Source: an uncultured Bacteroidales bacterium (GTDB lineage: Bacteria > Bacteroidota > Bacteroidia > Bacteroidales > WCHB1-69). Taken from it: 57,699 nucleotides of DNA. Positions within the stretch are counted from its first letter, which is position 1. Each line of letters opens with the position of its first letter. The stretch spans positions 1 through 57,699 of the forward strand of contig CAMKLG010000014.1 of assembly GCA_946413585.1 (NCBI GenBank), written 5' to 3'. The notes under the pieces were generated by a model. It was not told the DNA's origin and made no database searches. It saw nothing but the letters and a program-made list of their open reading frames with translations. A program made the translations under genes and the position numbers. This document shows positions 34,001 through 41,640 of this stretch, one piece after another.

Positions 34001-34340
34001 ACAAAATGGGGTAGGGGACAAGTCTTTGGATAAGATCATTGAAGATATGCAAAAGACGGAAAAGGAGTTGGTAAACCGTCAAATTACTCAGCAAACCATA
34101 AATCGTCAAAAAGATATAACTACTCGTCTTTTGCAGAGTGAACGAGCGGATATGGAACGTGAAAAAGACAAAGAACGTAAATCCAATGAAGCGCGTCAAA
34201 TTCCTAATATGAATCCGCCAAAAGATTGGAATTTAGATAGGCAACAAAATCAACAGAATGAAATGTTACGTTCTGTACCTGCCAGCTTGAATTATTATTA
34301 TAAATCGAAAGCAAACAACTATTTTTATAATATCGATTAA
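30984..34340 (+). CDS. Large membrane-anchored coiled-coil protein (DUF4175-like)
   Basis: An 1118-residue protein. Three membrane helices lie near residues 27-50, 58-80 and 155-175. A ~300-residue beta-rich region follows (repeated strands such as YQIEVLPKPVMLGFNISLHY). From ~residue 500 onwards it is almost uninterrupted Gln/Glu/Lys/Met-rich coiled coil with a short glycine/lysine break (NGSCNKPGGKGKPKK). The architecture fits the Bacteroidota DUF4175 family; function unknown. I take the ATG at 30984, which overlaps the previous gene, because it directly precedes the amphipathic segment before helix 1; an upstream frame opening (30921) is less likely. Confidence 0.8.
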   Translation: MNSSKIQILNDKIRHFLKKYYLNTLYKGIVFFVIILLVTFIAFSLFEYFSYSNTVVRSVLFYSFIALAVGTAIGYIIVPILKIAGLGKQLSEEEIASIIGKHFSQIDDKLLNLFELRRQMERGDYISYDLLSAAIDSKVDSFKAYSFVQAIPVQKTKRFALWMLLPIAIFLLLFSIKKELFTEPTKRIVHYSEVYEKPAPYAFAITNPSLTTFQYEDFTVNIKVDGSEVPDEVYVNYKNRNYKCQKNANSEFSYTFTNLKESTDFQIVTDEVTSTVYQIEVLPKPVMLGFNISLHYPAYLNKPDEVLENVSNLTVPEGTHITWNFITRNSENLILIVDDHEKVISSDKDNYLVDVTARNSFTYSILNKNQYMIGKDTLSDEVTVIKDMYPDIYVQSQQDSTYHDRVYFKGNIKDDYGFTKLQFVYNKLDKDGKVMTSSTIVPIKIQNNVTIQDFYYYFDQSMLNLQPGEQIEYYFQVFDNDGVNGAKSTKSSVQSYRVRSIDEIEEDLQRTEEETKSDFSDLLKESKNLAKEIEKMQQKMMQEKELSWQDKKNLEKLMKDYQKLQDQINELKQKQENHQQVENQYKQVDEDILRKQQELQKRMDEILSDEMKQMLQELEAMMQNMNKNQIQEQMEKMKLSTEDINESLDQQLQLYKQLEVEKKLNEAVQNMRNLADDLRKNAQKTENKQISKETLQKNQQELQNQYNELKKDIEALKKLNNELEDPTKFKDNQSLQKDADQNMQQSAQNLERNNRSKSADNQKKAADDIEQMADQMEQDFNESELENITEDIATLRQILDNLVKISFDQEDILKKAQKTSNYSTSVTDIMKKQFEVRQTMNHIEDSLNALARRQTAVKPFIHQELSKIQNNIETAQTEMQNRRLSVAAKNQQFSLTSMNNLALMLMESMKDMQEQQKQSQQKCNKAGNGSCNKPGGKGKPKKASARELQQQLNRQMEAMKKSMEQQAKQGQSGKPQQNMSEQFAKMAAQQEAIRKMLQDYQSELKSQNGVGDKSLDKIIEDMQKTEKELVNRQITQQTINRQKDITTRLLQSERADMEREKDKERKSNEARQIPNMNPPKDWNLDRQQNQQNEMLRSVPASLNYYYKSKANNYFYNID

Positions 34341-34350
34341 AACTAAGGAT

Positions 34351-34779
34351 ATGATTGAAATTTCACTTTCTGAATTGAATAGAAGCAATTTTTATGAAAA
34401 AACGCTTCAAACAATTGAGCAAATCTGTGAAGATTTTGCCATTGAAAAGGACTTTGGCTCTATCTCTATGTCCAATCAAATGATATGCGATTATTTGGAT
34501 AGTATGCAAAGTGATTTTAATGCCGATGTGTATTTCCAAATAGAAAGTGATGGTATTACTGTTCAATATTCCTTGCAGAATGGAAATTTCAATTCTTTTG
34601 CATCTAACGAAGACGGACAAAACACTGCGTTGTTCGTCCTTCAGTCATTAGCTGATGAAATTTCTTTTTCTCCTGATTTTGTTACACTTATATCCACTTT
34701 TCACGTGAAAACTAAAATGAGTATTCAGCGTCATGTGCAAAATCAAGGTGTCAGGAAAAACATTTTCAAGTATTCATGA
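34351..34779 (+). CDS. Hypothetical protein in the rpiB-mnmG operon
   Basis: A 142-residue cytoplasmic protein with no family I can name. It has no signal peptide or membrane segment. The pattern of an N-terminal helix (YEKTLQTIEQICEDFAI), strands (VYFQIESDGITVQYSL) and NTALFVLQSLADEISFS is loosely like small ATP-binding GHKL/anti-sigma-type folds, but key ATP-binding residues are not evident, so this is a guess only. A parS-like palindrome (34698-34711) lies inside its 3' part. Its stop overlaps the next start (ATGA). Confidence 0.75.
   Translation: MIEISLSELNRSNFYEKTLQTIEQICEDFAIEKDFGSISMSNQMICDYLDSMQSDFNADVYFQIESDGITVQYSLQNGNFNSFASNEDGQNTALFVLQSLADEISFSPDFVTLISTFHVKTKMSIQRHVQNQGVRKNIFKYS
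34698..34711. promoter_or_regulatory. parS-like palindrome TTTTCACGTGAAAA (copy 1)
   Basis: A 14-bp perfect palindrome with the 12-bp core TTTCACGTGAAA of bacterial parS sites. It matches 12 of 16 positions of TGTTTCACGTGAAACA. Confidence 0.45.
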
Positions 34780-35822
34780 GAAAGCTTATTTCAGTTTTAA
34801 TCGTTTTTGTTTGCTCTTTTGGGATTTACGCCCAATCTTCACGCTTTTTATTTATTGGCAATAGCTATACTTATTACAATAATCTTCCAGAATTAGTTCA
34901 GCGTATCTATGAATCCGCTGGAGAATCTATTGAAGTTACCATGTTGGCACCTGGTGGTTATACTTTCCAACAACATTGTTTGTCTTCTATAAGTACGATT
35001 CAATCTGGAGAATTCGATTATGTGATACTCCAAGAACAGAGTCAATTGCCTTCTTTTCCAGAAGGACAATTCATGCAACAATCTTATCCATACGCGCAGC
35101 AGTTATGCGAAGCTGTTAATCTTTATAATCCTGATGCACAGATTGCGTTTTACATGACTTGGGGGCGTAAGAATGGGGATCATGATAATTGTCAAAATTA
35201 TCCTCCACTTTGTACTTACGAAGGTATGGATAGCTTGCTTTATGCCCGTTACATGATGATGGCTGAAGATAACCATACTTGTGTTTCACCTGTCGGAGCT
35301 GTGTGGCATTATGTGCGTGACCATTATCCAGAAATTGAACTTTATCAATCCGATGAAAGTCATCCATCTTATGTTGGTTCTTATATAGCAGCGTGTTGTT
35401 TCTATTCGCTCTTTACAAGCCGTAATCCGATGGATATTTCTTGGAATGGAACCATAAATGATGAAATGGCCTTTAAGGCTAAATTGGCCGTAAAAAACGT
35501 TGTTTATGATTCTTTATCAAAATGGTGTTTTGTGGTTGATACTGTTTCTCACGATTCCACATCCATTTCTGATTATGGGATTACGAAAGCATCACTTTCT
35601 GTTTTTCCAAATCCTGCACAATATAATATCTCTTGGTCGTTGTCTCCTTATGCGGATGTGCAAACGTTGACTGTTTTCGATTTAACAGGACGGCCTGTTT
35701 CTGTGTTATTTTCTCCTGAAACAAATATGATAGATGTTTCCTCATTAAATAGTGGCATTTATTTTTTGGAGTTGTTTGATGGTAAAAGACGTTATCAAAC
35801 CAAGTTTTCAATTGTCCGTTAA
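34776..35822 (+). CDS. Secreted SGNH-type hydrolase with T9SS type A sorting domain
   Basis: A 348-residue exported enzyme. Signal peptide ends at FGIYAQ. Block I is FLFIGNSYTYYNN (catalytic Ser in GNS), block III-like ILQEQSQ, and block V is SDESHPSYVG with the Asp-x-x-His pair, as in DUF4886/SGNH proteins. The last ~75 residues (LSVFPNPAQYNISW, then LTVFDLTGRPV and SGIYFLELFDG) are a Por-type C-terminal sorting domain. Likely an esterase or acylhydrolase acting on surface or dietary glycans (inference). Start overlaps the previous stop by 4 bp. Confidence 0.88.
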   Translation: MRKLISVLIVFVCSFGIYAQSSRFLFIGNSYTYYNNLPELVQRIYESAGESIEVTMLAPGGYTFQQHCLSSISTIQSGEFDYVILQEQSQLPSFPEGQFMQQSYPYAQQLCEAVNLYNPDAQIAFYMTWGRKNGDHDNCQNYPPLCTYEGMDSLLYARYMMMAEDNHTCVSPVGAVWHYVRDHYPEIELYQSDESHPSYVGSYIAACCFYSLFTSRNPMDISWNGTINDEMAFKAKLAVKNVVYDSLSKWCFVVDTVSHDSTSISDYGITKASLSVFPNPAQYNISWSLSPYADVQTLTVFDLTGRPVSVLFSPETNMIDVSSLNSGIYFLELFDGKRRYQTKFSIVR

Positions 35823-35824
35823 TT

Positions 35825-36247
35825 ATGATTACCTTTGATTACATTGCCGACAGTGCATTCAAACCTGCATTACAACATAAGATATGGTTACAGCAGGTTA
35901 TACGCAAAGAGGGTAAAGTTCCTGGTGACATTTCGTACATATTTTGCGATGATGAGTACATGCTCGAACGTAACAATACCTTTCTCAACCACGATACTTA
36001 TACTGATATTATCACCTTCGATGAGTGTGTGGGTGATGTGGTATCAGGTAGTATTTTAATCAGTCTTGATAGAGTAAATGAGAATGCCAAATTATTTGAA
36101 AAGACTTATGATAACGAATTATTGAGAGTCGTTGTACATGGTACTTTACATCTCTGCGGATATAAAGACAAGTCGGAAGAAGAGGCTCAAATGATGAGAC
36201 AAAAAGAAAACGAATCACTGGCATTACTAATCAATTCAAACTTGTAA
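35825..36247 (+). CDS. ybeY: Endoribonuclease YbeY (16S rRNA maturation)
   Basis: A 140-residue metalloribonuclease for rRNA processing and ribosome quality control. The zinc motif is HGTLHLCGYKD: the first two His of the family motif are present, while the third ligand position holds Asp, a substitution I recall as usual in Bacteroidota. The upstream strands TYTDIITFDECVGDVVSGSILIS match the family TDVLSFP region. It starts 2 nt after the SGNH gene. Confidence 0.92.
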   Translation: MITFDYIADSAFKPALQHKIWLQQVIRKEGKVPGDISYIFCDDEYMLERNNTFLNHDTYTDIITFDECVGDVVSGSILISLDRVNENAKLFEKTYDNELLRVVVHGTLHLCGYKDKSEEEAQMMRQKENESLALLINSNL

Positions 36248-36276
36248 TCAACTTTAAATCAGAATATTGCATTAGG

Positions 36277-36290
36277 TTTTCACGTGAAAA
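36277..36290. promoter_or_regulatory. parS-like palindrome TTTTCACGTGAAAA (copy 2)
   Basis: Identical to the copy at 34698 and located 1-15 nt before the mnmG start codon. It could be a ParB site or an operator. Confidence 0.45.
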
Positions 36291-36291
36291 G

Positions 36292-38172
36292 ATGGAGAAT
36301 CATTACGATATTATAGTGGTAGGTGCAGGTCATGCTGGATGTGAAGCAGCAGTTGCTTCGGCGCGTCTGGGACATCAGGTTTTGCTCGTTACGATGAATC
36401 TTGCATTGGTTGCCCAGATGTCTTGTAACCCTGCAATTGGTGGTATCGCCAAAGGACAAATCGTGAGAGAAATAGACGCGCTCGGTGGCATGACAGGCAT
36501 CGTGACGGATCATACCATGATACAGTTCAGAATGCTCAATCGTTCCAAAGGACCAGCCATGTGGAGTCCGCGTGCACAATGCGACAAAACAGCCTTTTCC
36601 CTCTATTGGCGACGCGTACTTGAAAATACTCCGAATCTACATCTACGTCAAGATACCGTTACTGAACTCCTTCTTGAGGACTACACTGCGAAAGGGATAA
36701 AAACCCAATTGGGTAAAACGTTATTTGCTCAAAGGGTCATCCTTACAAATGGTACTTTTCTCAACGGCAAAATACATGTGGGCGAGGTTAATTTTTCTGG
36801 AGGTAGGATAGGGGAGAGTGCCTCTTTTATTCTTTCCGACCAATTGAAAGATTCCGGTATTCGTACCCAGAAATTGAAGACTGGCACACCCGTGAGAATT
36901 GATGGACGAACAGTGGATTTCACTAAAATGGAAGAACAACCTGGGGAAGAAAATCCTGGCAGATTTTCATTTTCCAATACCCCGCAGCTTCATCGTCAGC
37001 TTAGTTGCTGGATTACCTATACGAATGAGGAAGTCCACAAAGTCCTGCAAAAAGGTTTTGAAAAATCTCCGATGTTTCAAGGACGCATTCAAGGTGTGGG
37101 TCCTCGTTACTGTCCCTCTATAGAGGATAAGATTGTCCGCTTTGCTGAACGTACCCGCCACCAACTTTTTTTGGAACCTGAAGGTCGTGGCACTCATGAA
37201 TATTATCTGAATGGCTTTTCCTCTTCTCTTCCGGAAGATATCCAGGTCGAAGCGATGCATTTAATTCCTGGATTGGAAAGTGCAGAAATCTTCCGCCCAG
37301 GATATGCTATCGAGTATGACTATTTCGACCCAACACAACTGCATTATACGTTAGAATCAAAAATCATCAAAAATCTCTATCTTGCTGGTCAGGTGAACGG
37401 AACAACAGGATATGAGGAGGCTGCTTGCCAAGGATTGATGGCTGGTATCAATGCGCACCTCTCCATTGCACAAAAAGAGCCTCTTATCCTTACACGCTCA
37501 CAAGCCTATATCGGAGTTCTCATCGACGACTTAGTCACAAAAGGCGTCCAAGATCCGTATCGTATGTTTACTTCACGTGCTGAATATCGTATCCTTCTGC
37601 GGCAGGATAATGCTGACTATCGTCTAACACCAATAGGTCATCAACTCGGTTTAATTGATGAAGATCGTTACCTGGAATATTTTCATAAATACGATATTCA
37701 GCAACAAATCATCGGGTATCTTCGTCGGCACACTACACAGTTGCAAACGCTCAATGCTTTGCTGGAGAAGCGCGGAACTCCGCCGTTGACTCAGAATGTA
37801 AAGCTGGAAAATGTGTTGCTCCGTCCGCAGATCTCCATACAAGATATTATTGATTACGACTTTGATTTTGCTAAATATTTATCGCAAATAGGAGCGGATG
37901 CGGAGCAAATTGTCAATGCTGAAACTTACATCAAGTATAATAGTTATATCCAAAAAGAGGAAGAATTAGTGCAGCATCTTTCTAATTTGGACAATATCAA
38001 ATTACCTGCTGACTTGGATTACGCAAGCATTCAATCTTTGTCTAAGGAAGCTCGTGAAAAGCTGACAAAACTTCAACCTGCCAATTTGGGTCAAGCCTCC
38101 CGTGTGAGTGGTGTAAGTCCTGCTGATATTACTGCGTTGATGATTTTTTTGAAGGGAGTGAGTAGTGAATAG
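36292..38172 (+). CDS. mnmG: tRNA uridine-5-carboxymethylaminomethyl modification enzyme MnmG
   Basis: MnmG (GidA) works with MnmE to modify U34 of tRNAs. The FAD-binding motif VVGAGHAGCEAAVASARLG is at residue ~8. QMSCNPAIGGIAKGQIVREI and GRGTHEYYLNGFSSSLP are family signatures, and the C-terminal helical domain ends with RVSGVSPADITALMIF. Length 626 is typical. The last residues (V-S-S-E-stop) are encoded by a heptad array. Final gene of the rpiB operon. Confidence 0.97.
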   Translation: MENHYDIIVVGAGHAGCEAAVASARLGHQVLLVTMNLALVAQMSCNPAIGGIAKGQIVREIDALGGMTGIVTDHTMIQFRMLNRSKGPAMWSPRAQCDKTAFSLYWRRVLENTPNLHLRQDTVTELLLEDYTAKGIKTQLGKTLFAQRVILTNGTFLNGKIHVGEVNFSGGRIGESASFILSDQLKDSGIRTQKLKTGTPVRIDGRTVDFTKMEEQPGEENPGRFSFSNTPQLHRQLSCWITYTNEEVHKVLQKGFEKSPMFQGRIQGVGPRYCPSIEDKIVRFAERTRHQLFLEPEGRGTHEYYLNGFSSSLPEDIQVEAMHLIPGLESAEIFRPGYAIEYDYFDPTQLHYTLESKIIKNLYLAGQVNGTTGYEEAACQGLMAGINAHLSIAQKEPLILTRSQAYIGVLIDDLVTKGVQDPYRMFTSRAEYRILLRQDNADYRLTPIGHQLGLIDEDRYLEYFHKYDIQQQIIGYLRRHTTQLQTLNALLEKRGTPPLTQNVKLENVLLRPQISIQDIIDYDFDFAKYLSQIGADAEQIVNAETYIKYNSYIQKEEELVQHLSNLDNIKLPADLDYASIQSLSKEAREKLTKLQPANLGQASRVSGVSPADITALMIFLKGVSSE

Positions 38173-38198
38173 TGAGTAGTGAATATGGGATAGGGGGT
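38157..38198. repeat. Heptad array AGTGAGT/AGTGAAT overlapping the mnmG 3' end
   Basis: Six in-phase words: AGTGAGT, AGTGAAT, AGTGAGT, AGTGAAT, ATGGGAT, AGGGGGT. The array starts 16 bp before the mnmG stop codon, and the TAG is formed across two words. Confidence 0.85.
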
Positions 38199-38468
38199 AG
38201 AAGTGTGGGTGGTGGCGGAGAGTCAACGGATAATAGCTAAACCTTAGTCATTTGTTATATTTTAAGTTATTGATTTTCAGTTAATTATTTTAATATCCTC
38301 GATTTTTTCGATTTATTTCGTTTTGACATCTTTTGGTATCAAAAATTTTTTTTTTCGAATTATACTCTGTATTTTTCATTTGTATATTGATTATTAGTGT
38401 GTTACGTTAATAATTTTTTCTTTCAACATTTTTTTTCCGATAGAAGGGGAGAATAAAAGAAAAATGAG
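38199..38468. other. Gene-free gap before the rubrerythrin genes
   Basis: Very AT-rich with long T tracts. Apart from the heptad array at its left end and the promoter at its right end I see nothing I can support here. Confidence 0.6.
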
Positions 38469-38476
38469 TAATTTTG
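38469..38476 (+). promoter_or_regulatory. -7 box TAATTTTG for the rubrerythrin operon
   Basis: TAnnTTTG followed by CAG, 59 nt upstream of the first rubrerythrin ATG. Confidence 0.7.
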
Positions 38477-38535
38477 CAGTTCTTCTTTTGAAAAGGAGAT
38501 GAGATAAAATATCAACAAATATCAATAGAATAATT

Positions 38536-39075
38536 ATGGAATTAAAAGGATCCCAAACTGAAAAAAATCTGCAGACCGCTTTCGCTGGCGAGTCTCAAGC
38601 ACGTAACAAATATTCATACTATGCTTCCAAGGCCAAAAAGGATGGCTATAATCAAATTGCTGCTATTTTTGAGGAGACGGCTGCCAATGAGAAAGAACAT
38701 GCCAAAATTTGGTTCAAATTGCTTCACGATGGCAAGGTTCCTGATACGGTTACCAATCTGAAGGATGCTGCTGCTGGCGAAAACTACGAGTGGACAGATA
38801 TGTATGCCGGTTTTGCTAAAACTGCCAAGGAAGAGGGTTTCGATCATATTGCTCAACTTTTCACCATGGTAGGCGAAATCGAGAAGCACCACGAGGAGCG
38901 TTACAAAAAGCTGTTGGCCAACATTGAGGGGGGTCTTGTTTTCTCTCGCGACAATGACATGATTTGGCAATGCAGCAACTGTGGTCACATTGTGGTTGGT
39001 AAGAAGGCTCCGGATGTGTGTCCTGTTTGCGACCATCCGCAATCCTATTTCCAAATTCTGCCTGATAATTTTTAA
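38536..39075 (+). CDS. rbr: Rubrerythrin
   Basis: A 179-residue peroxide reductase of anaerobes. The ferritin-like diiron domain has E-x-x-A-x-x-Y ([11 protein letters not shown]), [10 protein letters not shown] and [14 protein letters not shown]. The C-terminal rubredoxin domain has CSNCGHI and CPVCDHPQ. It reduces H2O2 with electrons from rubredoxin or NAD(P)H systems. Followed at 36 nt by a second, domain-swapped rubrerythrin; the pair is probably one operon for oxidative-stress defence. Confidence 0.97.
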   Translation: MELKGSQTEKNLQTAFAGESQARNKYSYYASKAKKDGYNQIAAIFEETAANEKEHAKIWFKLLHDGKVPDTVTNLKDAAAGENYEWTDMYAGFAKTAKEEGFDHIAQLFTMVGEIEKHHEERYKKLLANIEGGLVFSRDNDMIWQCSNCGHIVVGKKAPDVCPVCDHPQSYFQILPDNF

Positions 39076-39111
39076 TCAACAATAATCAAATAACTTAAAA
39101 ATCAGAAATTT

Positions 39112-39663
39112 ATGAAAAAAAAATTCGTTTGCACCGTGTGCGGTTATGTACACGAAGGAGATACTCCCCCAGAAAGATGTCCTCAATGTAAGCAACCTGC
39201 TGAAAAGTTCAAAGAATTGGTAGAAGATGGTGCTTTGTCATTTGTCACGGAGCACGTTATCGGCGTTGCCAAAGACAGCGATGAAGAGATGATTAAGGAT
39301 CTCAATGCGCATTTCATGGGTGAAGCTACGGAAGTGGGCATGTATTTGGCTATGAGCCGTCAGGCCGACCGCGAAGGTTATCCTGAAGTGGCTGAGGCTT
39401 TCAAACGCTATGCCTTCGAGGAAGCCGAGCATTGCGCCAAATTTGCCGAATTACTCGGTGAGGTGGTCTGGGATACCAAAACCAACCTGGAAAAGCGTAT
39501 GATGGCCGAAAGCGGGGCTTGTGCGGACAAAATGCGTATCGCTAAGCGTGCGAAAGAGATGAATTGGGATGCTATCCATGATACCGTTCATGAGATGGCT
39601 AAAGATGAAGCTCGTCACGGACAAGGTTTCGAAGGTCTCTTTAATCGCTATTTCAAGAAATAA
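39112..39663 (+). CDS. Reverse rubrerythrin (N-terminal rubredoxin domain)
   Basis: A 183-residue protein with the rubredoxin-like domain first ([22 protein letters not shown]) and the ferritin-like diiron domain second ([48 protein letters not shown]). This swapped order defines reverse rubrerythrins, which in clostridia act in NADH-linked peroxide and O2 reduction. The same operon as the classical rubrerythrin and followed by a terminator. Confidence 0.95.
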   Translation: MKKKFVCTVCGYVHEGDTPPERCPQCKQPAEKFKELVEDGALSFVTEHVIGVAKDSDEEMIKDLNAHFMGEATEVGMYLAMSRQADREGYPEVAEAFKRYAFEEAEHCAKFAELLGEVVWDTKTNLEKRMMAESGACADKMRIAKRAKEMNWDAIHDTVHEMAKDEARHGQGFEGLFNRYFKK

Positions 39664-39685
39664 AAATCTGTAAATCAATAATTTG

Positions 39686-39717
39686 AAGCCTCATACCAAT
39701 AAGGTGTGGGGCTTTTT
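39686..39717 (+). terminator. Terminator after the rubrerythrin genes
   Basis: AAGCCTCATACC pairs with GGTGTGGGGCTT (G-U and one mismatch) across loop AATAA, followed by TTT. Confidence 0.75.
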
Positions 39718-39778
39718 AGTTAGCAGTTGCTTTGAACTTTGCTTATTCCATTAAATCTATCGAGAAATGTATTTAAAA

Positions 39779-39804
39779 CAAAAAACCCCGAATTATTCGG
39801 GGTT
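39779..39804 (-). terminator. Terminator after tRNA-Phe
   Basis: On the minus strand AACCCCGAA / TTCGGGGTT with a 3-nt loop is followed by a T run (the A run at 39778-39785). Confidence 0.8.
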
Positions 39805-39806
39805 CG

Positions 39807-39879
<73 letters not shown>

Positions 39880-39897
39880 ATCGTTGGTTTGAGGCTG

Positions 39898-39905
39898 CAA
39901 ATATA
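39898..39905 (-). promoter_or_regulatory. -7 box TATATTTG (with -33 TTTG) for tRNA-Phe
   Basis: TAnnTTTG on the minus strand with TTTG (complement of 39927-39930) 21 nt upstream: the full two-box Bacteroidota promoter, 18 nt before the tRNA. Confidence 0.8.
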
Positions 39906-39992
39906 CACTTTTTTTTAATTCTCAGTCAAATCACTGAAATTTTTTATAAATCATTATTAATCAACTGTTTACATATAAAAAAATAGTTAATT

Positions 39993-40757
39993 TTACCAAA
40001 ATTTTGATATTGGAAACTGCTCTCTTAGCGATTTTACGGCATCAAAGTCGCAAGAATGGATTAAAATCTCTTCTTTTTGCGTTCTGGTTTGCGCTTCAAT
40101 TTCTCCATGCGGATTGATAATGGCGCAACCGCCATTATATTTTCGTTGGTATCCGTCGGTGCCAACTCGGTTCACAACCAGTGCGTAGGCTTGGTTTTCA
40201 ATAGCGCGTGCACGTGCCAAAGCTATCAGCTCTTGTTCGCGGGGTGCTGGAAAATTGGCTGTATAGACTAAACAATCATAATCAAATTTATTGTCAATCA
40301 ATCGGTTGCGACTCCATTCGGGGAAGCGCACATCAAAACAAATCAGCGGCAGGAATTTATATCCTAAAGATTGTATGATGGTTTTCTGATTGCCTGGGCT
40401 GAAGAATTCTTCTTCTCCTAAAAATAGATGGTGTTTGTCATAGCTCCCTAAGATGCGGTCGCGGGAAAGCCATACTAATCTATTGTAAATCAACCCGTTT
40501 TGTTTAACAGGAATCGTGGCCACTACATCACATTCGAATTTGCAGGCCATTAAGTAGAGAAAATAGACTCCTTCACCATTATGTTGTTCCGCATCTGATT
40601 GAATATCAGGAGAAAAACCACAATGAAACATTTCAGGGAATATCAGCAAATGCACGGGTTCCTGAATCGCGCTTTCCAGCCATTCCGAATAGTGCGCCAA
40701 GTTTCCTTTTTTGTTATAAGCCTTAATGTCGGCTTGAACCAATCCTACATTAATCAT
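39993..40757 (-). CDS. Carbon-nitrogen hydrolase, YafV-type omega-amidase
   Basis: A 254-residue cytoplasmic nitrilase-superfamily enzyme. The Glu-Lys-Cys triad is visible in LLIFPEMF, SYDKHHLF and PLICFDVRFPEW. Overall length and the FPAPREQELIALARARAIENQAY region fit the omega-amidase branch that deaminates alpha-ketoglutaramate or alpha-ketosuccinamate (metabolite repair). Two nt downstream of the SAM hydroxide adenosyltransferase gene, so the two are cotranscribed. Confidence 0.9.
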   Translation of the reverse strand: MINVGLVQADIKAYNKKGNLAHYSEWLESAIQEPVHLLIFPEMFHCGFSPDIQSDAEQHNGEGVYFLYLMACKFECDVVATIPVKQNGLIYNRLVWLSRDRILGSYDKHHLFLGEEEFFSPGNQKTIIQSLGYKFLPLICFDVRFPEWSRNRLIDNKFDYDCLVYTANFPAPREQELIALARARAIENQAYALVVNRVGTDGYQRKYNGGCAIINPHGEIEAQTRTQKEEILIHSCDFDAVKSLREQFPISKFW

Positions 40758-40759
40758 GA

Positions 40760-41530
40760 TTATTCGTATTTAATGGTGATGGTATCGTCGGGTTCCAAAT
40801 CTGCTAAAATTGCCACATCAGATTGATACGCAGCAATTTCCAAATAACCTAAAGCATTATTGCAAAGGTACATCTCATCATCAGTTGCCGTGTAATGATC
40901 AAAGTGTTTGCGAATAATCCAACTACCTTTCGATTGTATGCTTGCCGTAAATTCATGTCCGTTAACTGCTTTTTCAAACATACTTACGGGAATATTGGTA
41001 ACGGCATTGTAGAATGCATCAATATAGACAATTTGTCCCTCTATACGCCTTTCTGAAACAGAATGATCGGGCATTTCGGTAAACAAACGTTTGAATTTGG
41101 AATATTCCACTGTGTTTTGGGCCAAATTGCCCTCTTTGATTAATTGGATAAATTTAATAATTTGGTCTAACGTATTTGCTTTATTATCTGAAAGTTGTAA
41201 TCCTTTCAAAGGCGTTTCCATTCCAAACATAAGATGAAAAACGCCGTTGTCTTCGCCGATGAAGTAATGTCCGTTGTGTTGCAGCAGCACAGGTGAGAAG
41301 GTGGAATTCAGAGACATGTTTGTCAAAATCAAGTGTATGGAACCTTCTGGAAATGAGCGATATCCGCTTTTCATCAGCAAGGCAGTTTGTGGCAGATTGA
41401 ACTTGTCCACATAATGGGTCATATCAATGATTTGAACTTCAGGGAAGACGCTCAAGAGGCTGCCTTTGAACATCGACACGTAGGGGTCGCGCAAACGCCA
41501 ATCACTTAATAGGGTAACAATCAGATTCAT
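40760..41530 (-). CDS. S-adenosyl-L-methionine hydroxide adenosyltransferase (DUF62)
   Basis: A 256-residue protein of the fluorinase/chlorinase-related DUF62 family, which hydrolyses SAM to adenosine and methionine. TLLSDWRLRDPYVSMFKGSL corresponds to the conserved N-terminal SAM-binding loop, HYFIGEDNGVFHLMFG to the family YVGPDNG region, and IEGQIVYIDAFYNAVTNIP to the VxxIDxFGNxxTN motif (here FYNAVTNI). Start ATG at 41530 follows promoter box 41560-41567. Confidence 0.9.
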   Translation of the reverse strand: MNLIVTLLSDWRLRDPYVSMFKGSLLSVFPEVQIIDMTHYVDKFNLPQTALLMKSGYRSFPEGSIHLILTNMSLNSTFSPVLLQHNGHYFIGEDNGVFHLMFGMETPLKGLQLSDNKANTLDQIIKFIQLIKEGNLAQNTVEYSKFKRLFTEMPDHSVSERRIEGQIVYIDAFYNAVTNIPVSMFEKAVNGHEFTASIQSKGSWIIRKHFDHYTATDDEMYLCNNALGYLEIAAYQSDVAILADLEPDDTITIKYE

Positions 41531-41559
41531 AAATATTTAAGCAATCAAAAACAAAGTTG

Positions 41560-41567
41560 CAAATGTA
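41560..41567 (-). promoter_or_regulatory. -7 box TACATTTG for the DUF62/nitrilase operon
   Basis: TAnnTTTG on the minus strand, 29 nt before the ATG. Confidence 0.7.
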
Positions 41568-41640
41568 TATAAAATACACATACGCGCTAACAAACGAAAT
41601 GGGGTACCTTGGAGATTCAATGAATAGCGTCCCTACAAGA

